The notes under the pieces were generated by a model. That model did no database searches, was not told the DNA's origin, and saw only the letters and a program-made list of their open reading frames with translations. A DNA stretch of 61,284 nt from a virus, in the IMG/VR virus record IMGVR_UViG_3300031857_000179, positions 1 through 61,284 of that record; one strand, 5' to 3'. The first letter of the stretch is position 1. Each line of letters opens with the position of its first letter. A program made the translations under genes and the position numbers. Shown here piece after piece: positions 7,393 to 14,575 of this stretch.

Positions 7393-9927
7393 TTAGAAAA
7401 AATCTGCCAGTGAACTTGTTTTCTCTGATTGCCAATTCATACAATCAAGAATGATTTTGATTGGGTCAAGAAACGCTTTCTCAAATTGTAACTCATAATC
7501 AATGTAATTGTCAAGTCCAAATTCAGTTGGCAGGCGTGTTGGATACGATATTACCGTATCATTGATTGGGTTAGGTTGAATCAGGTATGTAAACTTTAAT
7601 TTTTCACCTTCTTGAACCTTAGGGTACTTGTTTGATAAGTTATGTTTATTCAACAGGTAATTATACAGCAACGCACCCTTAACATGAATCGGTGTACCCT
7701 TAGTATATATTTGCGCTTTGTCTGTGTATGTCTTCAAACCATTCACCGAACGAGGAAAAGATATTTCTTCAATCGGCAATGTTCTAAACTCTTTGCGGAA
7801 GTTGGCAATGAATTCTTGCACATCATCTTCGGTACCAGTTACCATCAACTTGATAACTTCTTTCATCTTATCGCGGATGGAAGATGGAGTAGAAGATTTC
7901 ACCATTTCAAGACCCATGACTTTCATCTGAGGCTCTGCGTATTGAACGCCTTCGTTGTTGTATACATTCAAAATGTACCGCTTCTTTGCTGTCCAGATAC
8001 CTTTGTTAGACAACCCTTCACGTTTCATTTGCATTTTTTGGGAATATGCGTTGACATACGTAGCAAGTTCCTGATAAGAGTTATCAATATATGGTTGAAT
8101 CTTATCTTCACAGACACGGTCCATGAAGGAGATAAGTTGATTAACATCCGTTTTCTTTGAATACACTTTATCAACCAACTCACCAAGACGGAGATAAATT
8201 GAATCTGTGTCTGAGGCAATAACATAATCTACACCATTCGTTTTTAACAAGTCGTTCATATACTTATTAATCTTTTCTTCAATCCAACGAATTGAAAGTT
8301 GACCTGCCGAAGTAACACCAAGTGCTAGACGCAAATCATAGAATCGGAAGTATTGTGAACCCATCGCACCATAAGCTGAATTCAATGAAACTTTTTTAGC
8401 AAGTTGCAGATTGTCATATCGTGCAATTTTCTTTTTCAATTCATACTTCTTATTGGCATCTGTTTCTTTTTCATATTCCTGTTTAGCAGAAATCATCAGC
8501 TTCTTAAACTTCTTACGGTCTTGATACATTTCTTCCAACATCTTAGGCAAGAAACCTTGTTCGGTTGTTCGGAAGAATTGACCATTAGGTGTAATGGTAA
8601 CACCTTGTAGTTTTGAAGTATCAACTTCTTTGCTCAACATCTTATCAACATTAACACCATCAGAAATAATCTGACGCATGTTGTCATCATAATCTTTGAC
8701 CTCAATAATTGTTTCAGGCGAAATGTTATATTGCATCATCAAATGTGGATACAAACTATTCAAGTCAAACGATGCAACGTAATCATGCACACCAATTTGT
8801 GGATCTTTTACATACGCACCCTCAAACGCACCATCTTTAACACTTGTCTCATTAGGAGGCACAACGATGTTTCGTTCAAGCAAATAGTTATAGATGATAG
8901 CGTCCCACATTCTAGTTTGTGTAAACACATCACCATAGTTAGACTTGGTATCATATGAAAGAGTCAAAGATAATTCAATCAGCTTTAACTTAGCTTCCAA
9001 TTCAACAATCAATTCAACGTCAACAATGTTATACTCAATAAACTTTTGATAGTTTAACTTATACAATTGGTGCAAGTTTTCAAATTCATCATAAGAAAGT
9101 TTTTTCTTGCCCAACTCAATGTTAGCTATGTTGTCCAGACGATATGAATCTTGTGACTTACCACCAGGAGCAAACCACTTATACAATTCAATATAGTCTA
9201 GTGATGAAATGCCATAGATTTCATACGAGATTAATTCACGACCTTTGATGTTGGTCTTTCGTTCTTGCACAATTCCCCATGGTGAAAGATTTTTCATTTC
9301 ATCTTCACCAAGAATCTTAACAAAGCGATTAACCAAATATGGAATATCAAAGAAGCGAGTGTTCCAACCAGTAATGATATCTGGTGTATCGTATTTCCAA
9401 TCTTCTAGGAATCTCTTGCAGAGGTCATATTCATCTCTGCATTTTATGTAAGTAACATCATCACGGCTGTTATTAAAATTACCGCAACCATAAACCTTCA
9501 TATCACCATCAAGCGTCTTTACCGCAATCGCTGTGATTGGCTCATTTGCTTTGTATGGGTCAGGAAAGCCATTTTCTGAACCGACTTCAATATCAATGAC
9601 TGCAATATTAATTTTGGCTTGGTCCCAATCAATTGCGCCTTTGAATTCATCAGCAATATAGGCATACTCATAACGTGTGTTTCCATAAATCTTAAAGTTC
9701 TCAACATCTTCATATCGCTTAATGAAGTCCCTACAATCACGAATTGAACCCATGGGAACTTCATCAAGGTATTCACCATGGAGAGTTTTCCATTTCGTTT
9801 CTTTTTTAGAAGGCAAAAACATTGTAGGCGTGTAACCCACACGGAGTTTTACACGCCTACCGTTCTCTACGCCTCTGTAAAGAATGTTGTTACCAACACA
9901 AATTACATTAGTGTAAAAGTTACTCAT
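7393..9927 (-). CDS. 43: Family B DNA polymerase gp43
   Basis: An uninterrupted 844-aa replicative polymerase with 3'-5' exonuclease. Exo I is AVIDIEVGSENG with Asp112 and Glu114; Exo II is TGWNTRFFDIPYLVNR. Polymerase motif A is SFDLNSLYPHLMMQYN, motif B is KKVSLNSAYGAMGS and motif C is ASDTDSIYL. The C-terminus ends in a hydrophobic-acidic tail (SLADFF) resembling a sliding-clamp binding peptide. It is slightly shorter than T4 gp43 and is a single chain, with no intein or split. Its start shares one base with the stop of the Sm-like gene upstream. Confidence 0.97.
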   Translation of the reverse strand: MSNFYTNVICVGNNILYRGVENGRRVKLRVGYTPTMFLPSKKETKWKTLHGEYLDEVPMGSIRDCRDFIKRYEDVENFKIYGNTRYEYAYIADEFKGAIDWDQAKINIAVIDIEVGSENGFPDPYKANEPITAIAVKTLDGDMKVYGCGNFNNSRDDVTYIKCRDEYDLCKRFLEDWKYDTPDIITGWNTRFFDIPYLVNRFVKILGEDEMKNLSPWGIVQERKTNIKGRELISYEIYGISSLDYIELYKWFAPGGKSQDSYRLDNIANIELGKKKLSYDEFENLHQLYKLNYQKFIEYNIVDVELIVELEAKLKLIELSLTLSYDTKSNYGDVFTQTRMWDAIIYNYLLERNIVVPPNETSVKDGAFEGAYVKDPQIGVHDYVASFDLNSLYPHLMMQYNISPETIIEVKDYDDNMRQIISDGVNVDKMLSKEVDTSKLQGVTITPNGQFFRTTEQGFLPKMLEEMYQDRKKFKKLMISAKQEYEKETDANKKYELKKKIARYDNLQLAKKVSLNSAYGAMGSQYFRFYDLRLALGVTSAGQLSIRWIEEKINKYMNDLLKTNGVDYVIASDTDSIYLRLGELVDKVYSKKTDVNQLISFMDRVCEDKIQPYIDNSYQELATYVNAYSQKMQMKREGLSNKGIWTAKKRYILNVYNNEGVQYAEPQMKVMGLEMVKSSTPSSIRDKMKEVIKLMVTGTEDDVQEFIANFRKEFRTLPIEEISFPRSVNGLKTYTDKAQIYTKGTPIHVKGALLYNYLLNKHNLSNKYPKVQEGEKLKFTYLIQPNPINDTVISYPTRLPTEFGLDNYIDYELQFEKAFLDPIKIILDCMNWQSEKTSSLADFF

Positions 9928-10223
9928 TAATATTTAGGAATAGATGATGCGATTTGAATACCAGAACCGAAGACTTGATTGTATTGATTCGACAATTCAA
10001 CCGCTGGTGTAGTTACAGTTAAAACATCCGAAGATGAAAATTTAATGCCAGTAGAAAACTCTACGCAGAAATCTAAGAATGGAGAGAAGCCCATCATTGG
10101 GCCATCTTTAGTTGGCTGTACAATAACCTGTACAGGTTGCTTTACGGTATATTCACCGCCACTATACTCAACATCACCAAGGATGGTTTGGTTTGTTTTG
10201 AAAGTAATAAGTTTTAAACTCAT
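9927..10223 (-). CDS. Sm-like phage protein
   Basis: A 98-aa beta-rich protein, MSLKLITFKTNQTILGDVEY. The pattern of a short strand, a G-D-V turn, a loop with GPMMGFSPF, and SSDVLTVTTPAVEL near the end resembles the Sm-like proteins of cyanophage origin. These form rings; their phage role is not established and RNA binding is only inferred from the fold. It sits directly before gp43 with a one-base overlap. A second Sm-like protein occurs at 29318-29749. Confidence 0.6.
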   Translation of the reverse strand: MSLKLITFKTNQTILGDVEYSGGEYTVKQPVQVIVQPTKDGPMMGFSPFLDFCVEFSTGIKFSSSDVLTVTTPAVELSNQYNQVFGSGIQIASSIPKY

Positions 10224-10456
10224 ACTTTAATCCTTTCTTCTGCAAAAAAGGTTTTCAATGTTACCCACTTCTTGGGGAACAACATTTCACGACCGCGGAA
10301 GTCGGCCATGTCTTGGGTTGGGTCATTAACTAGACCAATAAGTTCAACCATATTGTCAAACTCACGCAGAACCAGGTCATACTTGTATGCCTGGAGTTTG
10401 TTTTCAACTGCCATATGATAGGCGAGTTTTGATGTATTGATATTACTCAATTTCAA
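10220..10456 (-). CDS. Small phage protein of unknown function
   Basis: Up to 78 aa. The only starts near the upstream stop are TTG codons (10456 or 10450, the latter overlapping the stop of the MazG-like gene); an ATG at 10414 would remove 14 residues. The body (KYDLVLREFDNMVELIGLVN, then FRGREMLFPKKW) shows no known motif. It overlaps its neighbours by a few bases on both sides, so it belongs to the gp43 operon. Confidence 0.55.
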   Translation of the reverse strand: MKLSNINTSKLAYHMAVENKLQAYKYDLVLREFDNMVELIGLVNDPTQDMADFRGREMLFPKKWVTLKTFFAEERIKV

Positions 10457-10721
10457 TATTACTCCATTGTTTAAGTTTTAAAAATTTGTTTTGCTTTGCT
10501 AACATCAATTCTTTCCAATTGACACCAACATCTTTCTTCACAAGCAAATCAATCATAGCCAGAAGGTCACCCAATTCTTCCTGCAACATTTGAATGTTCG
10601 TTTTGTCTTTACCAGGTTTTAATTGGTCAGGACCGAAACGAAAACATTTGCTTATTGCTTGAGTGACTTCTGCACATTCTTCTTGCAGAATTAAAAGAAT
10701 TTCTCTTGTATCTTCATCCAT
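10443..10721 (-). CDS. MazG-like nucleotide pyrophosphohydrolase
   Basis: A 92-aa all-alpha protein. LQEECAEVTQAISK and, after a loop, LQEELGDLLAMIDLLVK supply the E-E-x-x-E and E-x-x-D metal-binding helices of the MazG/NTP-PPase superfamily. Such enzymes cleave (d)NTPs to monophosphates and pyrophosphate; substrate range cannot be told. It is the first gene behind the promoter at 10728-10756 and leads the unit running through gp43 and uvsX. Confidence 0.8.
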   Translation of the reverse strand: MDEDTREILLILQEECAEVTQAISKCFRFGPDQLKPGKDKTNIQMLQEELGDLLAMIDLLVKKDVGVNWKELMLAKQNKFLKLKQWSNIEIE

Positions 10722-10727
10722 AACGAT

Positions 10728-10756
10728 ATTATATCACAGTTTAACAAAAGGTGCAA
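10728..10756 (-). promoter_or_regulatory. Sigma-70-like promoter with extended -10
   Basis: The minus strand reads TTGCAC, 17 bases, then TGATATAAT, an extended -10. It lies inside the 3' end of the 119-aa gene and points at the MazG-like gene 7 bases on. The -35 box overlaps a small palindrome, GTGCTTGCAC. Confidence 0.6.
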
Positions 10757-11093
10757 GCACTGGAGCAGTCCATCCTTCAGGTTTCATAACTTTACCATCA
10801 GCACGTTTAATAACTTTACCAGTCTCAGAATCAATCTTGCATAGATTACTCCGAGCAACTTCGGCCCATGCGCCATCAACATCAAATCCACGCATACGAC
10901 AAAATCCAAGTATCACCCAAATCATGTCCATGCAAGCATCTAATTCTTCTACCAAATCATCTTTCTGATTAGCATCTTTGAATTCCCAAAATTCTTCTAC
11001 AATAAGATTTCGGTAGAGACTAATATTCTCCAGAGATGGTACTTGGTCACATGCGTCAATAAAAATATTAACGTCTTTATTCATATCAGTCAT
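10734..11093 (-). CDS. NTP-pyrophosphohydrolase-like protein
   Basis: A 119-aa protein starting MTDMNKDVNIFIDACDQVPS. A longer reading from 11132 would begin inside the tRNA gene and is rejected. Helices IVEEFWEFKDAN and LVEELDACMDMIWVILGF carry the paired acidic motifs of the MazG-like superfamily, and GKVIKRADGKVMKPEGW is the C-terminal segment seen in phage members. It likely trims nucleotide triphosphates during phage DNA synthesis. It is the second member of the superfamily here and lies next to the first. Confidence 0.78.
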   Translation of the reverse strand: MTDMNKDVNIFIDACDQVPSLENISLYRNLIVEEFWEFKDANQKDDLVEELDACMDMIWVILGFCRMRGFDVDGAWAEVARSNLCKIDSETGKVIKRADGKVMKPEGWTAPVLAPFVKL

Positions 11094-11109
11094 AATATAT
11101 CCTATTGGT

Positions 11110-11178
11110 TGCGGGACCTGGAATCGAACCAAGAACTGAGGATTATGAGTCCTCCGTAATACCGTTTTACTATCCCGC
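11110..11178 (-). tRNA. tRNA with CAU anticodon (tRNA-Met or tRNA-Ile2)
   Basis: Read on the minus strand: acceptor arms GCGGGAT and GTCCCGC pair over seven positions with one G-U; a short D arm is GTAA/TTAC; the anticodon stem is GAGGA/TCCTC around loop CTCATAA, giving CAU at 34-36; the T arm is CTTGG-TTCGATT-CCAGG. The discriminator is A and CCA is not encoded. The molecule is compact, 69 bases without CCA. CAU reads AUG as Met, or AUA if the C is modified to lysidine; sequence alone does not decide. It lies between a pyrophosphohydrolase-like gene and an AbrB-like gene. Confidence 0.92.
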
Positions 11179-11185
11179 GGTTGTT

Positions 11186-11404
11186 TTATTTAGTTTTTTG
11201 AAAAAAAGATTTGAAGATTCTCCAGTATCTTTTCATACGTGTTTCTTCAATCTTTTTAATGATAAGTTCGCCATTAACATAGTCAATGTCTAACAGGTCG
11301 TTTGTTTTCCAACCCATATCTTCCATAAGTTCTTTAGGCAATTCAATTATTGCATCTCCGTTTTCACAGATTTCAATAACTTGCGATGTATAAATTTTAC
11401 TCAT
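11186..11404 (-). CDS. AbrB/SpoVT-like small DNA-binding protein
   Basis: A 72-aa protein. GDAIIELPKELMEDMGWKTN followed by DLLDIDYVNGELIIKKI is the swapped-hairpin AbrB/MazE fold pattern, in which dimers bind DNA. The C-terminus is basic and aromatic (RMKRYWRIFKSFFQKTK). In bacteria such domains act as transcription regulators or antitoxins; no toxin gene adjoins it. Its start overlaps the stop of the deaminase gene by four bases (ATGA), and the tRNA follows immediately. Confidence 0.75.
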   Translation of the reverse strand: MSKIYTSQVIEICENGDAIIELPKELMEDMGWKTNDLLDIDYVNGELIIKKIEETRMKRYWRIFKSFFQKTK

Positions 11405-11940
11405 ATTCTATTCACTCCGACATTACACTTAATCAAAAAATCAATGCCTTGGTTATCTCTATACGTGTTACGATAAAATACACTATTAATGCCCGATTGA
11501 TAAATCAATTTAGCACAATCTAAACACGGCGCATGTGTCACGTATAATGTTGCATCATCACTTGAATTGGTTGACTTTGCTACCTTTGCAAGTGCGTTTG
11601 TCTCAGCATGAAGCACTTCAGGTTTAGTTTTTAACTTATAACGAAGCCATGGAAGGTCTTCAGTTTTTGGTAACTGTTGTTCACTCCATGGCCACTGTTC
11701 TTTAATTTCTTCAGGTGACAACCAACCACCCGCCGTTCGGTCCATATATTCTTTATCTTCGCAGTTATTATCCCAACCAGAAGGCATACCATTGTAGCCA
11801 ATACCTATGATTGTGTTATCTTTTACAATAACACAACCAACTTTCAAGCGGCGGGCTGAAGATAACTTAGCGTAAACTTCAGCCGCTTCCATGTGAGCGG
11901 TATTAAACTTGTTCAATTTTATTCTTTTGTTTCTTTTCAT
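11401..11940 (-). CDS. dCMP deaminase
   Basis: About 179 aa. It converts dCMP to dUMP, feeding dTTP synthesis. HAETNALAKV gives the zinc-binding His and catalytic Glu; THAPCLDCAKLI gives the two Cys ligands (PCxxC). VGCVIVKDNTIIGIGYNGMP is the typical N-terminal strand region. A longer insert (residues near TAGGWLSPEEIKEQWPWSE) precedes the HAE motif, as in phage enzymes. ATG at 11973 or 11940 are both possible; I prefer 11940, which overlaps the small basic gene less. Confidence 0.92.
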   Translation of the reverse strand: MKRNKRIKLNKFNTAHMEAAEVYAKLSSARRLKVGCVIVKDNTIIGIGYNGMPSGWDNNCEDKEYMDRTAGGWLSPEEIKEQWPWSEQQLPKTEDLPWLRYKLKTKPEVLHAETNALAKVAKSTNSSDDATLYVTHAPCLDCAKLIYQSGINSVFYRNTYRDNQGIDFLIKCNVGVNRI

Positions 11941-12076
11941 GCACAACAGGTTTATTACCAACAAGTTGTGCATGAATCATTGCATTCTTATACGAATGCC
12001 TTTCAAATGAATTAACGATAGTAGCCATACGGCGTTTAACACTACGATTAATTTTAAAATTAGCACCTGGTTTCAT
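11903..12076 (-). CDS. Small basic protein of unknown function
   Basis: A 57-aa protein, MKPGANFKINRSVKRRMATI, strongly basic, with a Lys-rich tail. It begins two bases outside the stop of the metallophosphoesterase gene and ends inside the deaminase gene. The net charge suggests nucleic-acid binding, but nothing more can be said. A longer reading to 12169 lies inside the phosphoesterase gene and is not preferred. Confidence 0.55.
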   Translation of the reverse strand: MKPGANFKINRSVKRRMATIVNSFERHSYKNAMIHAQLVGNKPVVHEKKQKNKIEQV

Positions 12077-12077
12077 A

Positions 12078-12932
12078 TCAAATCTCCAAAAATTTAAGTT
12101 CAAATCTATCAGCACGGGTTTCGTAACGAATGTAACCACGTGGATTACAAACAATTCTTGTGCTACCAATCATGTAATCAAAGTCTTCATGTGTATGCCC
12201 ATGAGTCCATAGTTTAATTTGTGGATGATCCATAATGAAATCATTCAAATCGGAACTATAACCACCATTCATAATCACTTCTTCTTTATACCGAGGATGT
12301 GTTGACTGTTTGCTAGGTGAATGATGCCCAACGACAACAAACTTTTGGTCAAACTTGCCTTCAATCATAATGCGAATATAATCCATCATTTGTTTATGGT
12401 CTTCCACAGCATCTTCTGGTGTGAAACGACTTTTGCGTTCATGGAATTTACCATCTTCATCTTTGAAGGTTGTTACCCGATTACTATTTTGAACACAACG
12501 GAAGTCATTCATCATACCCGACATTTGCATGAGAGTGATTGGATCTTCTTTGTTCATATCTGTCCACAAAGTACCACCAATGAATGTTACATCATCAATA
12601 ACAAAAGTATCTTTGTCTAAGATATGGAGATTGCGTATATAAGACAGCCTATCACGCAAAGTTGTAATAGTGTTCCGATAATCACCGTTATAGTGTTCAT
12701 GGTTCCCCATAATATAAATGACATGCGGAAATCTTTCACCACATTCTTGAAAGAATTTATGATATTTTTCAGAGCGAACATTTTTATCAAAGAATCCAAT
12801 ATCATCTTTTACCATCAAGTCTGCGGCCACACAAATATCTCCAGAGAGAATAAGAACATCAGCGTTCTCGGTATTCTCAAAAGATATTTCACCAAATTCA
12901 AGGTGTACGTCGGATGCTAGAGCAATTTTCAT
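12078..12932 (-). CDS. Calcineurin-like metallophosphoesterase
   Basis: A 284-aa protein with the complete motif series: ALASDVHLEFGE (D-x-H), LILSGDICV (GD), IYIMGNHEHYNGDY (GNHE), VVVGHHSPS (GH) and LWTHGHTHEDFDYM (GHxH). The family hydrolyses phosphoesters using two metal ions; substrates range from nucleic acids to nucleotides. It starts 27 bases after a likely -10 element and heads the unit with the deaminase and the AbrB-like gene. Its role in infection is unknown. Confidence 0.88.
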   Translation of the reverse strand: MKIALASDVHLEFGEISFENTENADVLILSGDICVAADLMVKDDIGFFDKNVRSEKYHKFFQECGERFPHVIYIMGNHEHYNGDYRNTITTLRDRLSYIRNLHILDKDTFVIDDVTFIGGTLWTDMNKEDPITLMQMSGMMNDFRCVQNSNRVTTFKDEDGKFHERKSRFTPEDAVEDHKQMMDYIRIMIEGKFDQKFVVVGHHSPSKQSTHPRYKEEVIMNGGYSSDLNDFIMDHPQIKLWTHGHTHEDFDYMIGSTRIVCNPRGYIRYETRADRFELKFLEI

Positions 12933-12941
12933 AGTTTACTT

Positions 12942-12987
12942 TCTGCCTTCAAGTGCTTATTATAACACAAGAAGGCAGATTTTTCAG
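12942..12987 (-). promoter_or_regulatory. Sigma-70-like promoter inside an inverted repeat
   Basis: The minus strand has CTGAAA, 17 bases, TATAAT (12964-12959), pointing at the phosphoesterase gene. Perfect 9-base arms, TCTGCCTTC and GAAGGCAGA, flank the -10 at 12942-12950 and 12971-12979. The arms could be an operator; on the plus strand the repeat is followed by a short T run and could act as a terminator. Confidence 0.55.
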
Positions 12988-12994
12988 GTAATAA

Positions 12995-13441
12995 TTAAAC
13001 TTTTTCTTGGAGTAATTGTGGTTTACTTACTGTATTGATAGCAATTTTAACCGGTTGTTTTTCAACTGGTACAATATTGATAAGTTTTACTGTAAGAACA
13101 CCATTATCCAAACTTGCACCATCAACTTGCACAGTATCAGCCAACGTTACAGTTTTCTTAAACGAACGTGTGCCAATACCACGATGTAGATAGTTTCTGG
13201 TGTCATCAAGGCCTTTTTCGCCTTTGATAGTCAAAGTATTTTTCAACACCTCAATAGTGATTTCACTTTCATTGAATCCAGCAACAGCAAGTTCAACGAG
13301 ATAATTATTATCATCAACTTTAACAATGTTGTGTGGAGGGAAAGTGGTAGGTTTTTCCGTTAGCATGGTATCAAATGTGTCAAGTAGTCGGTCAAAGCCA
13401 ACAACGGAAGGGTATAGATGTGTGAATCTTAATGTTGTCAT
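12995..13441 (-). CDS. hsp20: Small heat-shock protein Hsp20/IbpA-like
   Basis: A 148-aa protein with an alpha-crystallin domain: YLVELAVAGFNESEITIEV, NTLTIKGEK, YLHRGIGTRSFKKTVTLAD and GASLDNGVLTVKLI (the G-x-L motif). Hsp20 holds unfolding proteins and is a hallmark of aquatic T4-like phages. The ATG at 13441 follows an AAGGAG site; an upstream in-frame TTG would lie within that site. Between it and the upstream gene is a terminator-bearing, GC-rich non-coding segment, so hsp20 may be transcribed by read-through or attenuation. Confidence 0.93.
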   Translation of the reverse strand: MTTLRFTHLYPSVVGFDRLLDTFDTMLTEKPTTFPPHNIVKVDDNNYLVELAVAGFNESEITIEVLKNTLTIKGEKGLDDTRNYLHRGIGTRSFKKTVTLADTVQVDGASLDNGVLTVKLINIVPVEKQPVKIAINTVSKPQLLQEKV

Positions 13442-13465
13442 AAAGTTCTCCTTTAAAAGCAAGTT

Positions 13466-13492
13466 AAAAAAATGTTACCCCGAAGGCATAAC
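13466..13492 (-). terminator. Intrinsic terminator with C(UUCG)G tetraloop
   Basis: On the minus strand GTTATGCC-TTCG-GGGTAAC forms a stem with one bulged base and the extra-stable UUCG loop closed by C-G, followed by a run of seven T. It ends a transcript just before the hsp20 ribosome site. Confidence 0.75.
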
Positions 13493-13590
13493 TTCCAGCT
13501 TACCTTATACTGGTCCAAACTATCGTGTCGGAGGTGTAATTACACGGACGCCTTATACCGTAGCATCAAACAGCCCTAAGGTGGGTACAG
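13466..13590 (-). ncRNA. Candidate structured non-coding RNA or attenuator leader upstream of hsp20
   Basis: This gap has no minus-strand frame of useful length. Bases 13501-13590 are 43/90 G+C (48%), against 33/90 (37%) in the next 90 bases. A late promoter lies just upstream and an intrinsic terminator ends it, which would give an RNA of about 115-120 nt. It contains the perfect palindrome GTGTAATTACAC (13535-13546), a CCAG/CTGG hairpin, and two copies of GTATAAGG (13552-13559 and 13504-13511), the second of which extends to UAAGGU and can pair with the ACCUUA at 13577-13582. Free small RNA and cis-acting leader are both possible. Confidence 0.5.
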
Positions 13591-13776
13591 TTATTTATAC
13601 AACTTTACGAAGGCCGAGCCATTTACAAAGTATTTTCTTTGTGGTTCTTCCGGCTTGTAAACTTGAATAAATGTCATAGTGCTATCAACTCTTTTTTCAT
13701 ACAGATTACTGGTGCAAACAATCTCACCAGTGTAGATGTTTTTCAACTCTGTAATTTTTTCTTTCACTTTTTTCAT
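13591..13776 (-). CDS. Small phage protein of unknown function
   Basis: A 61-aa protein, MKKVKEKITELKNIYTGEIV. The pattern of short strands (TFIQVYK, KYFVNGSAFVKLYK) suggests a small beta barrel; no named family is recognised. It follows regA by 12 bases and is the last coding gene of the clamp-loader/RegA unit before the non-coding segment. Confidence 0.6.
   Translation of the reverse strand: MKKVKEKITELKNIYTGEIVCTSNLYEKRVDSTMTFIQVYKPEEPQRKYFVNGSAFVKLYK
13592..13599 (-). promoter_or_regulatory. T4-type late promoter (TATAAATA)
   Basis: The minus strand reads TATAAATA across the last codons of the 61-aa gene. It is placed to start transcription at about 13585, at the head of the candidate RNA and about 145 bases before hsp20. 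Because it lies in coding sequence, chance occurrence is possible. Confidence 0.55.
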
Positions 13777-13788
13777 AGTTCACCTCAA

Positions 13789-14190
13789 TCATTCTTGAGA
13801 CTTCTTTCCAATGTTATATTTGCTGACTAGTTCCCATTCATCTTTTTCTTTGTAAGATATAATCTTAATTTGATGTATCGGAGCAATCTTGTCTACCATA
13901 ATGTCAGGATTAACAATCTTAACTAGACCCCATTCTTCTAGGAGTTTAGCTATTGCGTTTCGCCTTTCAATATCGTTATCTATGATGCTAGATGGTTTTC
14001 CGTCTAGTGCGAATAATTCTTTAAAGTGGACAATATAGTATTGCCCTCTCTTGTGTAGGATGTGGCAAGACTGGTATAGAACCCGTTCTTTACGTGAGGA
14101 TACACCAATTCTGGTTAGCGTTTCTCTCACTTTTAAAAAGTCATCGTGTTCGTTTAGCGTCACCTCAACAAAGGTTGATAAGTCGACCAT
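13789..14190 (-). CDS. regA: Translational repressor RegA
   Basis: A 133-aa protein. RegA binds initiation regions of early mRNAs and blocks ribosome entry. The segments FLKVRETLTRIGVSSRKERV, LYQSCHILHKRGQYYIVHFK and LLEEWGLVKIVNPD align closely with T4 RegA, as does the C-terminal EWELVSKYNIG. Gene order (44, 62, regA) is the T4 order, although two genes intervene between 44 and 62. It follows gp62 by one base. Confidence 0.95.
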   Translation of the reverse strand: MVDLSTFVEVTLNEHDDFLKVRETLTRIGVSSRKERVLYQSCHILHKRGQYYIVHFKELFALDGKPSSIIDNDIERRNAIAKLLEEWGLVKIVNPDIMVDKIAPIHQIKIISYKEKDEWELVSKYNIGKKSQE

Positions 14191-14191
14191 T

Positions 14192-14575
14192 TCATTTCCT
14201 TAATCCACCGATATCGGTTTTTTCTTTTAATTCTTGGATTTGTTCATCGCTAAGTAGGCGCAAGGCTTCACGGGCTTTAGAATCGGATAGACCGAAGTAT
14301 GTCTTTACACATGCTATATCTTCACTTTTTTCAGCCTTAACCCACTTATTGAAAGGTCTTTTCTTGGACCTAACTATATTTAGTAAATAGTCATTCTGTA
14401 GTTTCTTGTCTAGGAGAGACCTACGATTCATTTCATTAGCATACATGATACAGTCCTTGTGATAGGAAAGCGCACGATTCACCAGATATGGCTCATAGGA
14501 CTTCTCAGTCGCATCATCTACAATCATCTGCTTTTTACCCTGCAGGATCTCATTTACATATTCAAAAGGATTCAT
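14192..14575 (-). CDS. 62: Clamp-loader small subunit gp62
   Basis: A 127-aa protein that with gp44 loads the gp45 sliding clamp. VNRALSYHKDCIMYANEMN, LDKKLQNDYLLNIV and KKRPFNKWVKAEKSEDIACV follow the pattern of short gp62 proteins in aquatic T4-like phages; T4 gp62 itself is longer (about 190 aa). Position next to regA supports the call. It starts inside the end of the AT-rich 236-aa gene (14-base overlap). Confidence 0.88.
   Translation of the reverse strand: MNPFEYVNEILQGKKQMIVDDATEKSYEPYLVNRALSYHKDCIMYANEMNRRSLLDKKLQNDYLLNIVRSKKRPFNKWVKAEKSEDIACVKTYFGLSDSKAREALRLLSDEQIQELKEKTDIGGLRK

Noticed and set aside
11094-11132. Longer start for the pyrophosphohydrolase-like gene
   Set aside because: It would place translation start inside the tRNA gene.
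13326-13670. Open plus-strand frame across the hsp20 upstream gap with a protein-like stretch rich in Gly, Pro and Tyr
   Set aside because: Its start lies antisense inside hsp20, it has no convincing ribosome site, all real genes are on the other strand, and the GC-rich gap is better explained by structured RNA and a terminator.
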